From assembly GCA_002718515.1 (NCBI GenBank), contig PBEX01000009.1, positions 1-7,917 on the forward strand: 7,917 nt of DNA, in the 5' to 3' direction. Below, in pieces: positions 1 through 6,480 of the stretch; the stretch's first letter is position 1, and each line of letters opens with the position of its first letter. Both the position numbers and the translations under genes were made by a program. Source of the stretch: Phycisphaerae bacterium. GTDB lineage: Bacteria > Planctomycetota > Phycisphaerae > Phycisphaerales > SM1A02. A model generated the notes under the pieces. The model ran no database searches. It saw nothing but the letters and a program-made list of their open reading frames with translations, and was not told where the DNA came from.

Positions 1-465
1 AAGATTTGTAGGAATTGTAATTTCCAGAGAGTTTGCTTCACTGTTTGGTGTTAACAACGTCTCAGGAACAGAAACGAACGCGACATATCCTTGTTCTGCG
101 AGTGTCTTTTCATCAAACTCAATGTCCATCGGAATGCGTTCATAGATCAAATCTGTTTCTGTTGCTTGAGGCAACATGTTCTTTGCAATTGGATCATTCG
201 TAACAATGTCAGGAAGGTTGTCGAGTTGTTCCTGCAGTGGGTGTTTTGCATCCTGCAAAAGCACTTCGATTTCATCTGCAACATCATCTGGCGCTTGAAT
301 TGCGATAACACCTGTTAAGGGCTCGTCTTCACTGTCGAGTAATGGGATAATCGTAATGAATAAGCCAATTGTGATCACAGGCATGATAATGGCGCCAAAG
401 ATGAACGCCTTAGTCATTGCGGTGTCTCTGAACTCTCTCCAAGCAACTGTGAATACTTTACGCAT
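1..465 (-). CDS. NatB-type ABC transporter permease, N-terminal part (cut by window edge)
   Basis: The membrane subunit of an ABC-2 type exporter, partner of the ATPase encoded just upstream. The visible 155 residues start MRKVFTVAWREF, followed by TKAFIFGAIIMPV and a hydrophobic segment at about residues 19-43. This opening is typical of NatB/YhaP-like permeases (COG1668 type): a basic cytoplasmic N-terminus, the first membrane helix, then a large extracytoplasmic domain. Residues 44-155 are polar and acidic and fit that loop domain. The remaining helices lie beyond position 1, so the protein is incomplete because of the window, not because of a mutation. The ATG at 465-463 overlaps the TAA of the ATPase gene by 8 bases, so translation is probably coupled. 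A weak purine-rich GGGAG sits about 10 bases upstream. The substrate cannot be read from the sequence; NatAB relatives export Na+, peptides or lipids. The reading frame was worked out by hand from the minus strand and has no stop. Confidence 0.85.
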   Translation of the reverse strand, partial: MRKVFTVAWREFRDTAMTKAFIFGAIIMPVITIGLFITIIPLLDSEDEPLTGVIAIQAPDDVADEIEVLLQDAKHPLQEQLDNLPDIVTNDPIAKNMLPQATETDLIYERIPMDIEFDEKTLAEQGYVAFVSVPETLLTPNSEANSLEITIPTNL

Positions 466-1408
466 GAGTCAGTTGCTCCCGTGTGGCTATTGCTGCGTCA
501 TGCCCCTCAGTTTCAGCAACTTTATTAATGAATATCTCAGTAAGCGTCGGCTTCACAATTTCAATGCCCCTGATTGGAATTGAGGATGCAATCGATTGGA
601 TGAGTTTGACAGGATCTGCATCCGCAGTGAGTTTTAGATGTAGGGCGTCTTCTTCCTTCGTCAGCGTTTGATGTTCAACTTCTGGCAATGAAGTGAAATC
701 AACATTTAAATCTAGAGGTACAACTTGGATGAGGTTTGGATTGTGTGCTTCATGGACACGGCCGATGTCGTCATCGATGACTTTGTGTCCTTTGTCAATC
801 ATGACAATCCGATCGCAAATTTCTTCTGCTTGTTGCAGCACATGAGTTGAGAAGATGATGGTTTTACCTTCTTGATGCAATTCATGGATGATTGAGCCGA
901 TTGTTTGTGTATTGAGTGGGTCGAGGCCAGAGAAGGGCTCATCCAAAATGATAAGTTCAGGATTATGAATGATTGAGGCAATGAACTGCACTTTTTGTTG
1001 CATGCCCTTACTGAGTTCTTCACATTTCTTTTTCTTCACGCCTGGCAACTCAACACGATCGAGCCAACTATCGATATCCCGCTTAAGTTGAGACCCTCGA
1101 ATACCTTTTAGATTAGCGATGTATTGAATGAAAGTGCCAACTCTCATCTTTCTGTAAACACCACGTTCCTCTGGCAGATAACCGATGTTGTCCTTAGCCT
1201 CAAGCGCTGATGTGCCGAGTACTTGAATGTTTCCGCTGTCAGGATGAATAATGGACATCATCATTCGAATCGTTGTTGATTTGCCTGCACCATTTGGTCC
1301 AAGAAAACCGCAAAGTACGCCAGAAGGAATCGAGAGATTTAACTCAGAGACGGCCTTCGTTTCTCCATATGTTTTTGAAACGTTGTTGACTTCGATGACT
1401 GCGTTCAT
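458..1408 (-). CDS. NatA-type ABC transporter ATP-binding protein
   Basis: Cytoplasmic ATPase that powers the adjacent NatB-like permease; 316 residues, close to the usual 300-310 of this family. Walker A is GPNGAGKST at residues 37-45, the ABC signature is LSKGMQQKV at 132-140, Walker B is LIILDEP at 152-158 followed by the D-loop SGLDP, and the switch histidine is H189 in STHV. The Q-loop region reads GYLPEERGVY (76-85). This is the form typical of the NatA/YhaQ group (COG4152 type), with glutamate where most ABC proteins have glutamine. Residues from about 225 to 316 form the C-terminal accessory domain usual in this group. All catalytic motifs are intact. The start ATG overlaps the TGA of the upstream exported-protein gene as ATGA, and no Shine-Dalgarno sequence is evident, both consistent with translational coupling. 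I withhold the symbol natA because Na+ as substrate is not shown. Confidence 0.95.
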   Translation of the reverse strand: MNAVIEVNNVSKTYGETKAVSELNLSIPSGVLCGFLGPNGAGKSTTIRMMMSIIHPDSGNIQVLGTSALEAKDNIGYLPEERGVYRKMRVGTFIQYIANLKGIRGSQLKRDIDSWLDRVELPGVKKKKCEELSKGMQQKVQFIASIIHNPELIILDEPFSGLDPLNTQTIGSIIHELHQEGKTIIFSTHVLQQAEEICDRIVMIDKGHKVIDDDIGRVHEAHNPNLIQVVPLDLNVDFTSLPEVEHQTLTKEEDALHLKLTADADPVKLIQSIASSIPIRGIEIVKPTLTEIFINKVAETEGHDAAIATREQLTHA

Positions 1409-2181
1409 GGGTCTGGAGTGAGTGCTCTTATCTCGTGTGGCAATTTGAACAGTGCAGAGGGAACTTCATCAATCTCGATGAAATCAATTGTAAGTGTCAC
1501 CTCTTGATCATTGCGGATGAATACAACTTCTTTAAACAGAAGCAATTTTCCTACTGATTCCCAGTTTCTAAATGCTACATCGACTTGAGATAACCCAGAT
1601 GAGGTTTGCTCATGTGAGCGTCTGCCTCGTGGTTTGAATGTGTCACAAGAGAAAAAGGCCGAACGTGTTTCGTTCGCAAAGGTTCTGTATTCAATCTCCC
1701 AACACAGTTCGCCATCAAACTCAGTTTGTTTCAGGACTTTCATTGTGCCAAGGTACTGAGGTAGTGTTGTGAGCCATTCAAGCCAATTGATTTGTTTGAC
1801 CTTTTGAGAGAGCGCTTGTTGTCCGATCAAACTCCAATGAATCGTTCCATCAGCTTGGAATGTTTGCTCCCAAGAAATCAAGCCATCTGAGCCAAATCTT
1901 GCTTGTCCAAGTCCAATAAATGACATCATGCCAAGCACTTTCCCGCCCTTGGCAGTTGCAAGTTCGATTTCAATGACTGGCTTCTTGTTTGGCAACCGCA
2001 TGACGCCATGCATTTCAAAAGATTCCATTGAGTCAATGGCACGTTTGCCGCCGATTGATTGAATGGACCGTTCTAAAATTGATTCTGCAGTTGGCTTTTC
2101 AAGTATTGCTGAACTGCTGGGCTGCTCATGCGAGAAAAACAACAATCCTAGTGCAATCGAACTAAGCAAAACGAGATGCAT
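1405..2181 (-). CDS. Exported LolA-like protein of unknown function, first gene of ABC exporter operon
   Basis: A 258-residue protein with a hydrophobic N-terminal stretch (VLLSSIALGLLFF, residues 4-16) that looks like a signal peptide or anchor. Its n-region is very short and contains only a histidine, so Sec export is likely but not certain. No lipobox cysteine is visible. After a low-complexity linker comes AESILERSIQSIGGKRAID (about 33-51), then SFEMHGVMRLP. That opening resembles the 'GGK' start of LolA/LolB-like or lipoprotein-sorting-like beta-sheet proteins, common in Planctomycetes and Acidobacteria. The rest alternates short beta-type strands (FDGELCWEIEYRTF, EVTLTIDFIEIDE) and ends with a P-x-x-L-F-x-L-P type tail often seen in such proteins. 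Identification rests on pattern resemblance only. The start is the only ATG in range: the frame is open upstream to about 2244 but offers no ATG, GTG or TTG. The TGA stop overlaps the next ATG, so it probably works with the exporter, for example by handling a hydrophobic substrate in the periplasm. Confidence 0.7.
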   Translation of the reverse strand: MHLVLLSSIALGLLFFSHEQPSSSAILEKPTAESILERSIQSIGGKRAIDSMESFEMHGVMRLPNKKPVIEIELATAKGGKVLGMMSFIGLGQARFGSDGLISWEQTFQADGTIHWSLIGQQALSQKVKQINWLEWLTTLPQYLGTMKVLKQTEFDGELCWEIEYRTFANETRSAFFSCDTFKPRGRRSHEQTSSGLSQVDVAFRNWESVGKLLLFKEVVFIRNDQEVTLTIDFIEIDEVPSALFKLPHEIRALTPDP

Positions 2182-2189
2182 ATATGCAT
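2176..2189. promoter_or_regulatory. Perfect 14-bp palindrome in divergent promoter region (candidate operator)
   Basis: The sequence ATGCATATATGCAT is identical to its own reverse complement. It overlaps the first codons of the exported-protein gene (ATG at 2181-2179) and lies just upstream of the TATAAT box of metH. Palindromes of this length in a 39-base divergent gap are plausible dimer binding sites. The A/T-rich alternating composition, and the fact that half of it is coding sequence, mean it could be chance. No regulator is assigned. Confidence 0.35.
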
Positions 2190-2193
2190 TGTA
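2188..2193 (-). promoter_or_regulatory. Possible -10 box for the exporter operon (leaderless start)
   Basis: On the minus strand this reads TACAAT, one mismatch from the consensus TATAAT. Transcription starting about seven bases downstream would begin at or next to the A of the start codon at 2181, giving a leaderless mRNA. That would fit the lack of any ribosome binding site. No good -35 element is visible, so this is a weak prediction. Confidence 0.25.
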
Positions 2194-2195
2194 CT

Positions 2196-2201
2196 TATAA
2201 T
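2196..2201 (+). promoter_or_regulatory. Probable -10 box for metH
   Basis: A perfect TATAAT hexamer 19 bases before the metH ATG. Transcription would begin near 2208, leaving a leader of only about 13 bases. That leaves no room for a cobalamin or SAM riboswitch. The region 17 bases upstream does not match TTGACA, so the -35 contact is weak or the promoter depends on an activator. Confidence 0.45.
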
Positions 2202-2220
2202 ACGCAACTCCACTCCGCTC

Positions 2221-5200
2221 ATGACTATTAAAGAAGCAATTTCAAAAGGCACATTCGTCATCGATGGCGCGATGGGTACGGCTGTTCAGTCTATTGACTT
2301 AGATGTTGAACGAGATTACCTCGGGCGTGAGAACTGTACGGACATCCTCTCAAAAAGTCGGCCTGAACTCGTTGAGCAAATTCATGGTTCATTTCTAGAA
2401 GTTGGCGTAAACGCGGTTGAAACCAATACTTTTGGAGCGAATAAGTTAGTGCTTTCTGAGTTTGATGATGAAGCAGCAACTTGGGCTTATGACCTCAATG
2501 TCGAATCCGCCAAAATTGCAAGAAGAGCGTGTGATCAATTTGAGGGCGACCGTTATGTGCTCGGTTCGATGGGTCCCGGGACAAAACTCATTTCACTTGG
2601 GCAGACGACATGGGACGAAATGTTTTCTTCATACGAAGAACAGGCCAGAGGACTCATTGAGGGTGGTGTAGATGCCTTCCTTATAGAAACTTGTCAAGAC
2701 ATTTTACAAGTGAAGTGCGCAATCAATGCGTGCTTGCATGCATTGCAGTCCAGCGGCAAAACGGTTAATGACATCCCCATCATGGTCAGCATCACGATTG
2801 AGACGACAGGCACCATGCTTGTTGGTAGTGATGTACAAACAGTCTTACACGCGCTTCTGCCATTTCCAATTCTTTCACTTGGTCTAAATTGTGCAACGGG
2901 ACCAGAGTTAATGGAGCCTCACGTGCAGTGGCTTACTGAGCATTGGGATGGTTTTGTTTCAGTCGTGCCAAATGCTGGACTTCCTGAACTTGTTGATGGC
3001 AAGGCGCACTTTCCACTATCACCACACGCGTATGCAGCACAGATGAAACAGTTTGTGCACAAGTATGGAGTGAATATTGTTGGTGGTTGTTGTGGAACAA
3101 CTCCGGAACATCTCAAATCATTCATTGAGACGGTTCCTGAATTGCAGCGAACTGAGCGGAAAATCATAGACGTCGCGCCGAGTGCCACGAGTTTGTATCA
3201 ACCCATTGAATTCAAACAAGACACGTCAATTCTGATTGTCGCCGAACGTACCAATGCAAATGGTTCAAGAAAGTTCAAGCGTCTTCTGGAAGAAGAACAG
3301 TTTGATGGTCTTGTCGAGATGGCAAAAGAAGAACTAGAGGGGGGCGCGCACGTACTTGATGTTTGCGTCGATTATGTAGGTCGCGATGGTGCAGAAGACA
3401 TGGACGAGATTATTGGTAGACTCGCGCAACATGTTGATGCACCCCTCATGCTTGACTCCACGGATGCAAAAGCAATTGAAGCAGGATTGAAGCGAGCAGG
3501 CGGTCGGTGCATCGTTAACTCCATCAATCTTGAGGATGGAGAAAAGAGACTTGACGAAGTTTGCCCTTTGCTCAAACAATACGGGGCAGCAACCGTTGCA
3601 CTAACGATTGATGAAGAAGGTATGGCGAAGACTGCTGAGAGGAAAGTCGAGATTGCCAAGCGGCTTCATGATTTATATACAGAGAAGTGGGGGCTTCAAT
3701 CTGCGGACATGATGATTGACGTGCTGACCTTCACAATCGCAACAGGTATGGAAGCTGATCGGAAGCTTGCACTTGAAACCCTTGATGCAATTGAAATGCT
3801 CTCTAAGGAATTGCCTGAGTGCGGATTCTTGCTTGGTGTATCTAATGTGAGTTTTGGTCTGAAACCAGCAGCAAGGCGCGTGTTAAACTCAGTCTTCTTG
3901 CATGAAGCAGTGGAGAGAGGGCTTACCTCGGCGATTGTTCATGCATCAAAAATCTTGCCTAAGCATCGCATCTCAGAAGAACACTGGGACGGGGCAATCA
4001 AACTCATCTATGACAAACGAGAAGGTGAGTTTGACCCGTTGATTCACTTCTTGTCACTCTTTGAAGATGATGATATCGTTGAAGAAGAGGAAGTTTCTCA
4101 GTTGACACTTGAGGAACGATTGCGAAAGCACATCATTGATGGCAAAAAAGAGGGGTTAGAAGAAGCGCTCAATGAAGCCTTGCAATCTTGGAGTGCACTT
4201 GAGATTATCAACAATCACTTGCTTGATGGCATGAAGACAGTCGGCGAACTGTTTGGTTCAGGCCAGATGCAGTTGCCATTTGTGTTGCAATCAGCGGAAG
4301 TTATGAAGCGAGCGGTTGCTCAGTTAGAACCGCACATGGAAAAAGGGGAAGCGGTCGACAAGGGGCGAATTGTCCTAGCAACAGTCGCTGGCGATGTTCA
4401 TGACATTGGCAAAAATCTCGTAGACATTATTTTGACTAACAATGGATACTCTGTGTTTAACATTGGTATTCGCCAAACGATTGAAGAGATTCTTACAGCA
4501 GCAACTGAACACAGTGCAGATGCAATTGGTATGTCGGGGCTCTTGGTGAAATCTGTTGGCGTGATGGAGCAGAACCTGCATGTTCTTAACAACAAGTCGG
4601 TAGAAGTTCCAGTGCTTCTTGGCGGAGCAGCGCTCACGAGACATTGGGCTGAATCACACTTGCGTGACATTTATAATGGTTCACTCTATTACGGTAGAGA
4701 TGCTTTTGAAGCGCTCGCAGTGTGTGACAAACTTGTTGCAGGTGAGTTAAGTGAAGTTGATACTGCAATTGACGCGAGACTAGAGAAGCGAAAAGAAGTT
4801 GAAGCGAAGGTGCAAGCGGGACGAAAGGAACGTGTTGAGAAAAGTGGAGCGTCAGAACCTGAGCAACTCGCAACAGTTACAGTGCCTGAAGTTCCATTTT
4901 ATGGTTCAAATGTTGTTGCAGAGTTTGACCTTGATGACATCTATCCCTTTATCAACACGACAGCACTCTTTAGAGGGCAGTGGGGTTTTAGAAAGGGCTC
5001 GCTATCGGCAGAAGAGTTTGAAGCGCTAGAACATGATGTCATTCAGCCAATCTTTGAACGATTAAAACAAGCATGTAAGGAAGAAGCAATTCTGAACCCA
5101 AAGGTTGTGTATGGTTGGTGGCCATGTCACGGGGATGGCAATGATGTCGTCATCTATGACCCAGTTGACCATGAAAAAGAAATTGCTCGCTACTCATTCC

Positions 5201-5679
5201 CTCGTCAAAGTAAGCGTGCACAACGATGCCTTAGTGATTTCTTTAAACCAGTCGGTGGTGAACTCGATGTCATTGGAATGTCTTGCGTCACTGTCGGTAG
5301 TGAAGTGAGCAAGCGAACACGGGAGCTATTCGACAATGACGAATACACTGAGTATTTGTATATGCATGGCATTGGCGTTGAGTGCGCTGAAGGACTTGCG
5401 GAGTATTGGCATAAGGTGATGCGAGCAGAAATTGGTATTGGTGATGAAGACAAACCGACACCAAAAGAATTGTTTGCTCAGGGCTATCGTGGTAGCAGAT
5501 ATAGTTTTGGGTATCCTGCATGTCCTGAGATGGATAAACAAGAGATTTTGTTTAAGTTGCTTGAGCCCGAACGAATTGGTTGTTCACTTACTGAATCCTG
5601 GGAGATTGTTCCAGAACAATCGACGAGTGCAATCATTGTGCACCATCCTCAAGCCAAGTACTTTAATGCGATGATTTAG
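2221..5679 (+). CDS. metH: Cobalamin-dependent methionine synthase
   Basis: Cytoplasmic enzyme that transfers the methyl group of 5-methyltetrahydrofolate to homocysteine through methylcobalamin. It has 1152 residues from the ATG at 2221, slightly shorter than E. coli MetH (1227), and all four modules are present. Homocysteine domain, about 1-310: DGAMGT near 15-20 and zinc ligands C224 (LNCATGPE), C290 and C291 (GGCCGTTP). Pterin domain, about 335-600: AERTNANGSRKF and DVCVDYVGRDG. B12 domain: helical cap about 635-710, then the DxHxxG cobalamin motif GDVHDIGKN with axial-ligand H727, followed by GMSGLL and GGAALTR. AdoMet activation domain, about 885-1152: YGWWPC, RGSRYSFGYPACPE, and a closing PEQSTSA...HHPQAKYF. 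The RYSFGYPACP and STSAI wording is closer to cyanobacterial/actinobacterial MetH than to the E. coli form. The frame is open upstream to an ATG at 2176, but that would add 15 residues with no family counterpart, so 2221 is preferred. No clear Shine-Dalgarno precedes it. Confidence 0.97.
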   Translation: MTIKEAISKGTFVIDGAMGTAVQSIDLDVERDYLGRENCTDILSKSRPELVEQIHGSFLEVGVNAVETNTFGANKLVLSEFDDEAATWAYDLNVESAKIARRACDQFEGDRYVLGSMGPGTKLISLGQTTWDEMFSSYEEQARGLIEGGVDAFLIETCQDILQVKCAINACLHALQSSGKTVNDIPIMVSITIETTGTMLVGSDVQTVLHALLPFPILSLGLNCATGPELMEPHVQWLTEHWDGFVSVVPNAGLPELVDGKAHFPLSPHAYAAQMKQFVHKYGVNIVGGCCGTTPEHLKSFIETVPELQRTERKIIDVAPSATSLYQPIEFKQDTSILIVAERTNANGSRKFKRLLEEEQFDGLVEMAKEELEGGAHVLDVCVDYVGRDGAEDMDEIIGRLAQHVDAPLMLDSTDAKAIEAGLKRAGGRCIVNSINLEDGEKRLDEVCPLLKQYGAATVALTIDEEGMAKTAERKVEIAKRLHDLYTEKWGLQSADMMIDVLTFTIATGMEADRKLALETLDAIEMLSKELPECGFLLGVSNVSFGLKPAARRVLNSVFLHEAVERGLTSAIVHASKILPKHRISEEHWDGAIKLIYDKREGEFDPLIHFLSLFEDDDIVEEEEVSQLTLEERLRKHIIDGKKEGLEEALNEALQSWSALEIINNHLLDGMKTVGELFGSGQMQLPFVLQSAEVMKRAVAQLEPHMEKGEAVDKGRIVLATVAGDVHDIGKNLVDIILTNNGYSVFNIGIRQTIEEILTAATEHSADAIGMSGLLVKSVGVMEQNLHVLNNKSVEVPVLLGGAALTRHWAESHLRDIYNGSLYYGRDAFEALAVCDKLVAGELSEVDTAIDARLEKRKEVEAKVQAGRKERVEKSGASEPEQLATVTVPEVPFYGSNVVAEFDLDDIYPFINTTALFRGQWGFRKGSLSAEEFEALEHDVIQPIFERLKQACKEEAILNPKVVYGWWPCHGDGNDVVIYDPVDHEKEIARYSFPRQSKRAQRCLSDFFKPVGGELDVIGMSCVTVGSEVSKRTRELFDNDEYTEYLYMHGIGVECAEGLAEYWHKVMRAEIGIGDEDKPTPKELFAQGYRGSRYSFGYPACPEMDKQEILFKLLEPERIGCSLTESWEIVPEQSTSAIIVHHPQAKYFNAMI

Positions 5680-6244
5680 TGTCGGGGTTTTGGTTGAGTC
5701 GTTTTCGGATGGGTCGAAGTGAAGGCAGGGGGCCTGTGCCAATCAGGTCGCGAACTAACCAAATGCTGTATTGCATTGCAATCAATTCATCACCCTTTTG
5801 ATGTTCTTGCATTTCAGCTTCTTCGATTGCTTCACGGAGTGTTTCGAAAAGCGACTCGATTCGTTCCTTCTGCTCTTCTGTGACATGAATCCAATTCATC
5901 TTGGATATTGTTCGGTTACGTGTCGGTAATGTTGCGGCTGCGATGCGATTCTCATGATACGACTCAAGCATCAACTCGCCCCAGCTTGCTCTAACTTTTT
6001 GAATTCGCTTCGTTTCTAATGAAGAATTGGGATCCCACTTTAAAGGAATGATGTTGTCTTGTAAGCACGATTGAAACAGAGATGATGTACGAGGTGCGCC
6101 AGTACTGATGACGCCAATCTCTTTAATCAGCCCTGACTCTTGTAACTTCCTAATGTGGTAGTACAGCGCTTTTTTCGTTTCGCCGAGATGCTCAGTGAGT
6201 TCTGAGATTGTGCACTTTCCGAGGGTTCGAATCCCGCCTAACAC
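5663..6244 (-). CDS. ArsR-like winged-helix transcription regulator, N-terminally interrupted
   Basis: The 193 residues are readable from a GTG at 6244-6242, directly after an in-frame TGA. The N-terminal part is a winged helix: CTISELTEHLGETKKALYYH (about 11-30) is helix 2, turn and recognition helix, IRKLQESGLI (31-40) completes it, and GVISTGAPRTSSLF is the wing. The form 'TKKALYYHIRKL' is typical of ArsR/MarR-like HTH proteins from Planctomycetes-type genomes. From about 122 to 165 runs a charged amphipathic helix (EEQKERIESLFETLREAIEE), probably for dimerisation. No metal-binding cysteine pattern is clear, so metal sensing is not implied. Starting at the GTG would remove most of the first helix, and no Shine-Dalgarno precedes the GTG; both argue that the true gene began upstream (see 6245-6403). 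The 3' end overlaps convergent metH by 17 bases. Whether a functional protein is made is uncertain. Confidence 0.75.
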   Translation of the reverse strand: MLGGIRTLGKCTISELTEHLGETKKALYYHIRKLQESGLIKEIGVISTGAPRTSSLFQSCLQDNIIPLKWDPNSSLETKRIQKVRASWGELMLESYHENRIAAATLPTRNRTISKMNWIHVTEEQKERIESLFETLREAIEEAEMQEHQKGDELIAMQYSIWLVRDLIGTGPLPSLRPIRKRLNQNPDTKSSH

Positions 6245-6403
6245 TCACAGTCGCTTAGGAGATTTAATGGCATTCCAGTGCACATCATCGCCAATATCAA
6301 GCACGAGTTGCCCAGGATGATCGAGGACAGAATCAGGGTTTGACTTTGGGGTATCTCCGACGCTGAAGTCGCGGTCTGGGTTGAATTGTGAGGAATCTGC
6401 CAT
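6245..6403 (-). pseudogene. 5' part of the winged-helix regulator gene, cut off by an in-frame TGA
   Basis: Reading from the ATG at 6403-6401 gives 52 codons and then TGA at 6247-6245, in the same frame as the downstream regulator. The peptide begins MADSSQFNPDRDF. It ends DDVHWNAIKSPKRL, immediately followed after the stop by VLGGIRTLGKCTISEL. 'W-x-A-I-x-S-P-K-R-L-x-V-L' is the standard first helix of ArsR-type domains (compare 'L-x-A-L-S-x-P-x-R-L-x-I-L'), so the two parts look like one protein of about 246 residues broken by one codon. A CGA-to-TGA transition would explain it. TGA is not reassigned genome-wide: metH runs 1152 codons without one and its tryptophans are TGG. The other options are sequence error, readthrough, or reinitiation at the abutting GTG. 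No Shine-Dalgarno is obvious before the ATG at 6403. Confidence 0.65.
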
Positions 6404-6416
6404 CAAAAGGCATCTT

Positions 6417-6440
6417 AAGGTAAAAAAACAAGGTAAAAAA
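6417..6440. repeat. Two 11-bp direct repeats in the regulator/protease divergent gap
   Basis: AAGGTAAAAAA occurs at 6417-6427 and again at 6430-6440, a 13-base period. It sits inside the 77-base gap between the divergent regulator (ATG at 6403) and the protease gene (ATG at 6481). The octamer TCTTAAGG also appears twice, at 6413-6420 and 6468-6475. These could be operator half-sites or simply A-rich promoter sequence. A TTGCCA at 6447-6452 could serve as a -35 for the protease gene, but no good -10 follows. Confidence 0.4.
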
Positions 6441-6471
6441 GGACGCTTGCCATGGCCTTCTCATTTTTCTT

Positions 6472-6476
6472 AAGGA
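6472..6476 (+). promoter_or_regulatory. Ribosome binding site of the CPBP protease gene
   Basis: AAGGA lies four bases before the ATG at 6481. It is the clearest Shine-Dalgarno-like site seen at any start in this window. It supports 6481 over the later in-frame ATGs at 6499, 6508 and 6517, although the spacing is slightly short. Confidence 0.5.
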
Positions 6477-6480
6477 AGTT

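Noticed and set aside
2176..2220. A 15-residue N-terminal extension of MetH from the ATG at 2176.
   Set aside because: It would start inside the exported-protein gene, upstream of the TATAAT box, and adds residues that MetH proteins lack. The family's conserved start fits the ATG at 2221.
3334..3659. Several minus-strand open frames of 80-95 codons inside metH.
   Set aside because: They are shadows of a long, strongly conserved coding sequence, and their translations show no recognisable domains or translation signals.
6221..6240. A tRNA T-arm look-alike on the plus strand (GGGTTCGAATCCCGCC) that might mark a tRNA gene or attachment site.
   Set aside because: The stem has a mismatch when extended to five pairs, no matching acceptor, D-arm or anticodon arm can be drawn from the upstream sequence, and the stretch encodes the conserved first helix of the regulator on the other strand.
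6245..6247. Genome-wide reassignment of TGA, or a selenocysteine codon, to explain the interrupted regulator.
   Set aside because: metH and the other large frames contain no in-frame TGA and use TGG for tryptophan. The exported-protein gene ends in a TGA neatly overlapping the next start. The downstream hairpins are short and unconvincing, and the position in an HTH helix is not one where selenocysteine is expected.
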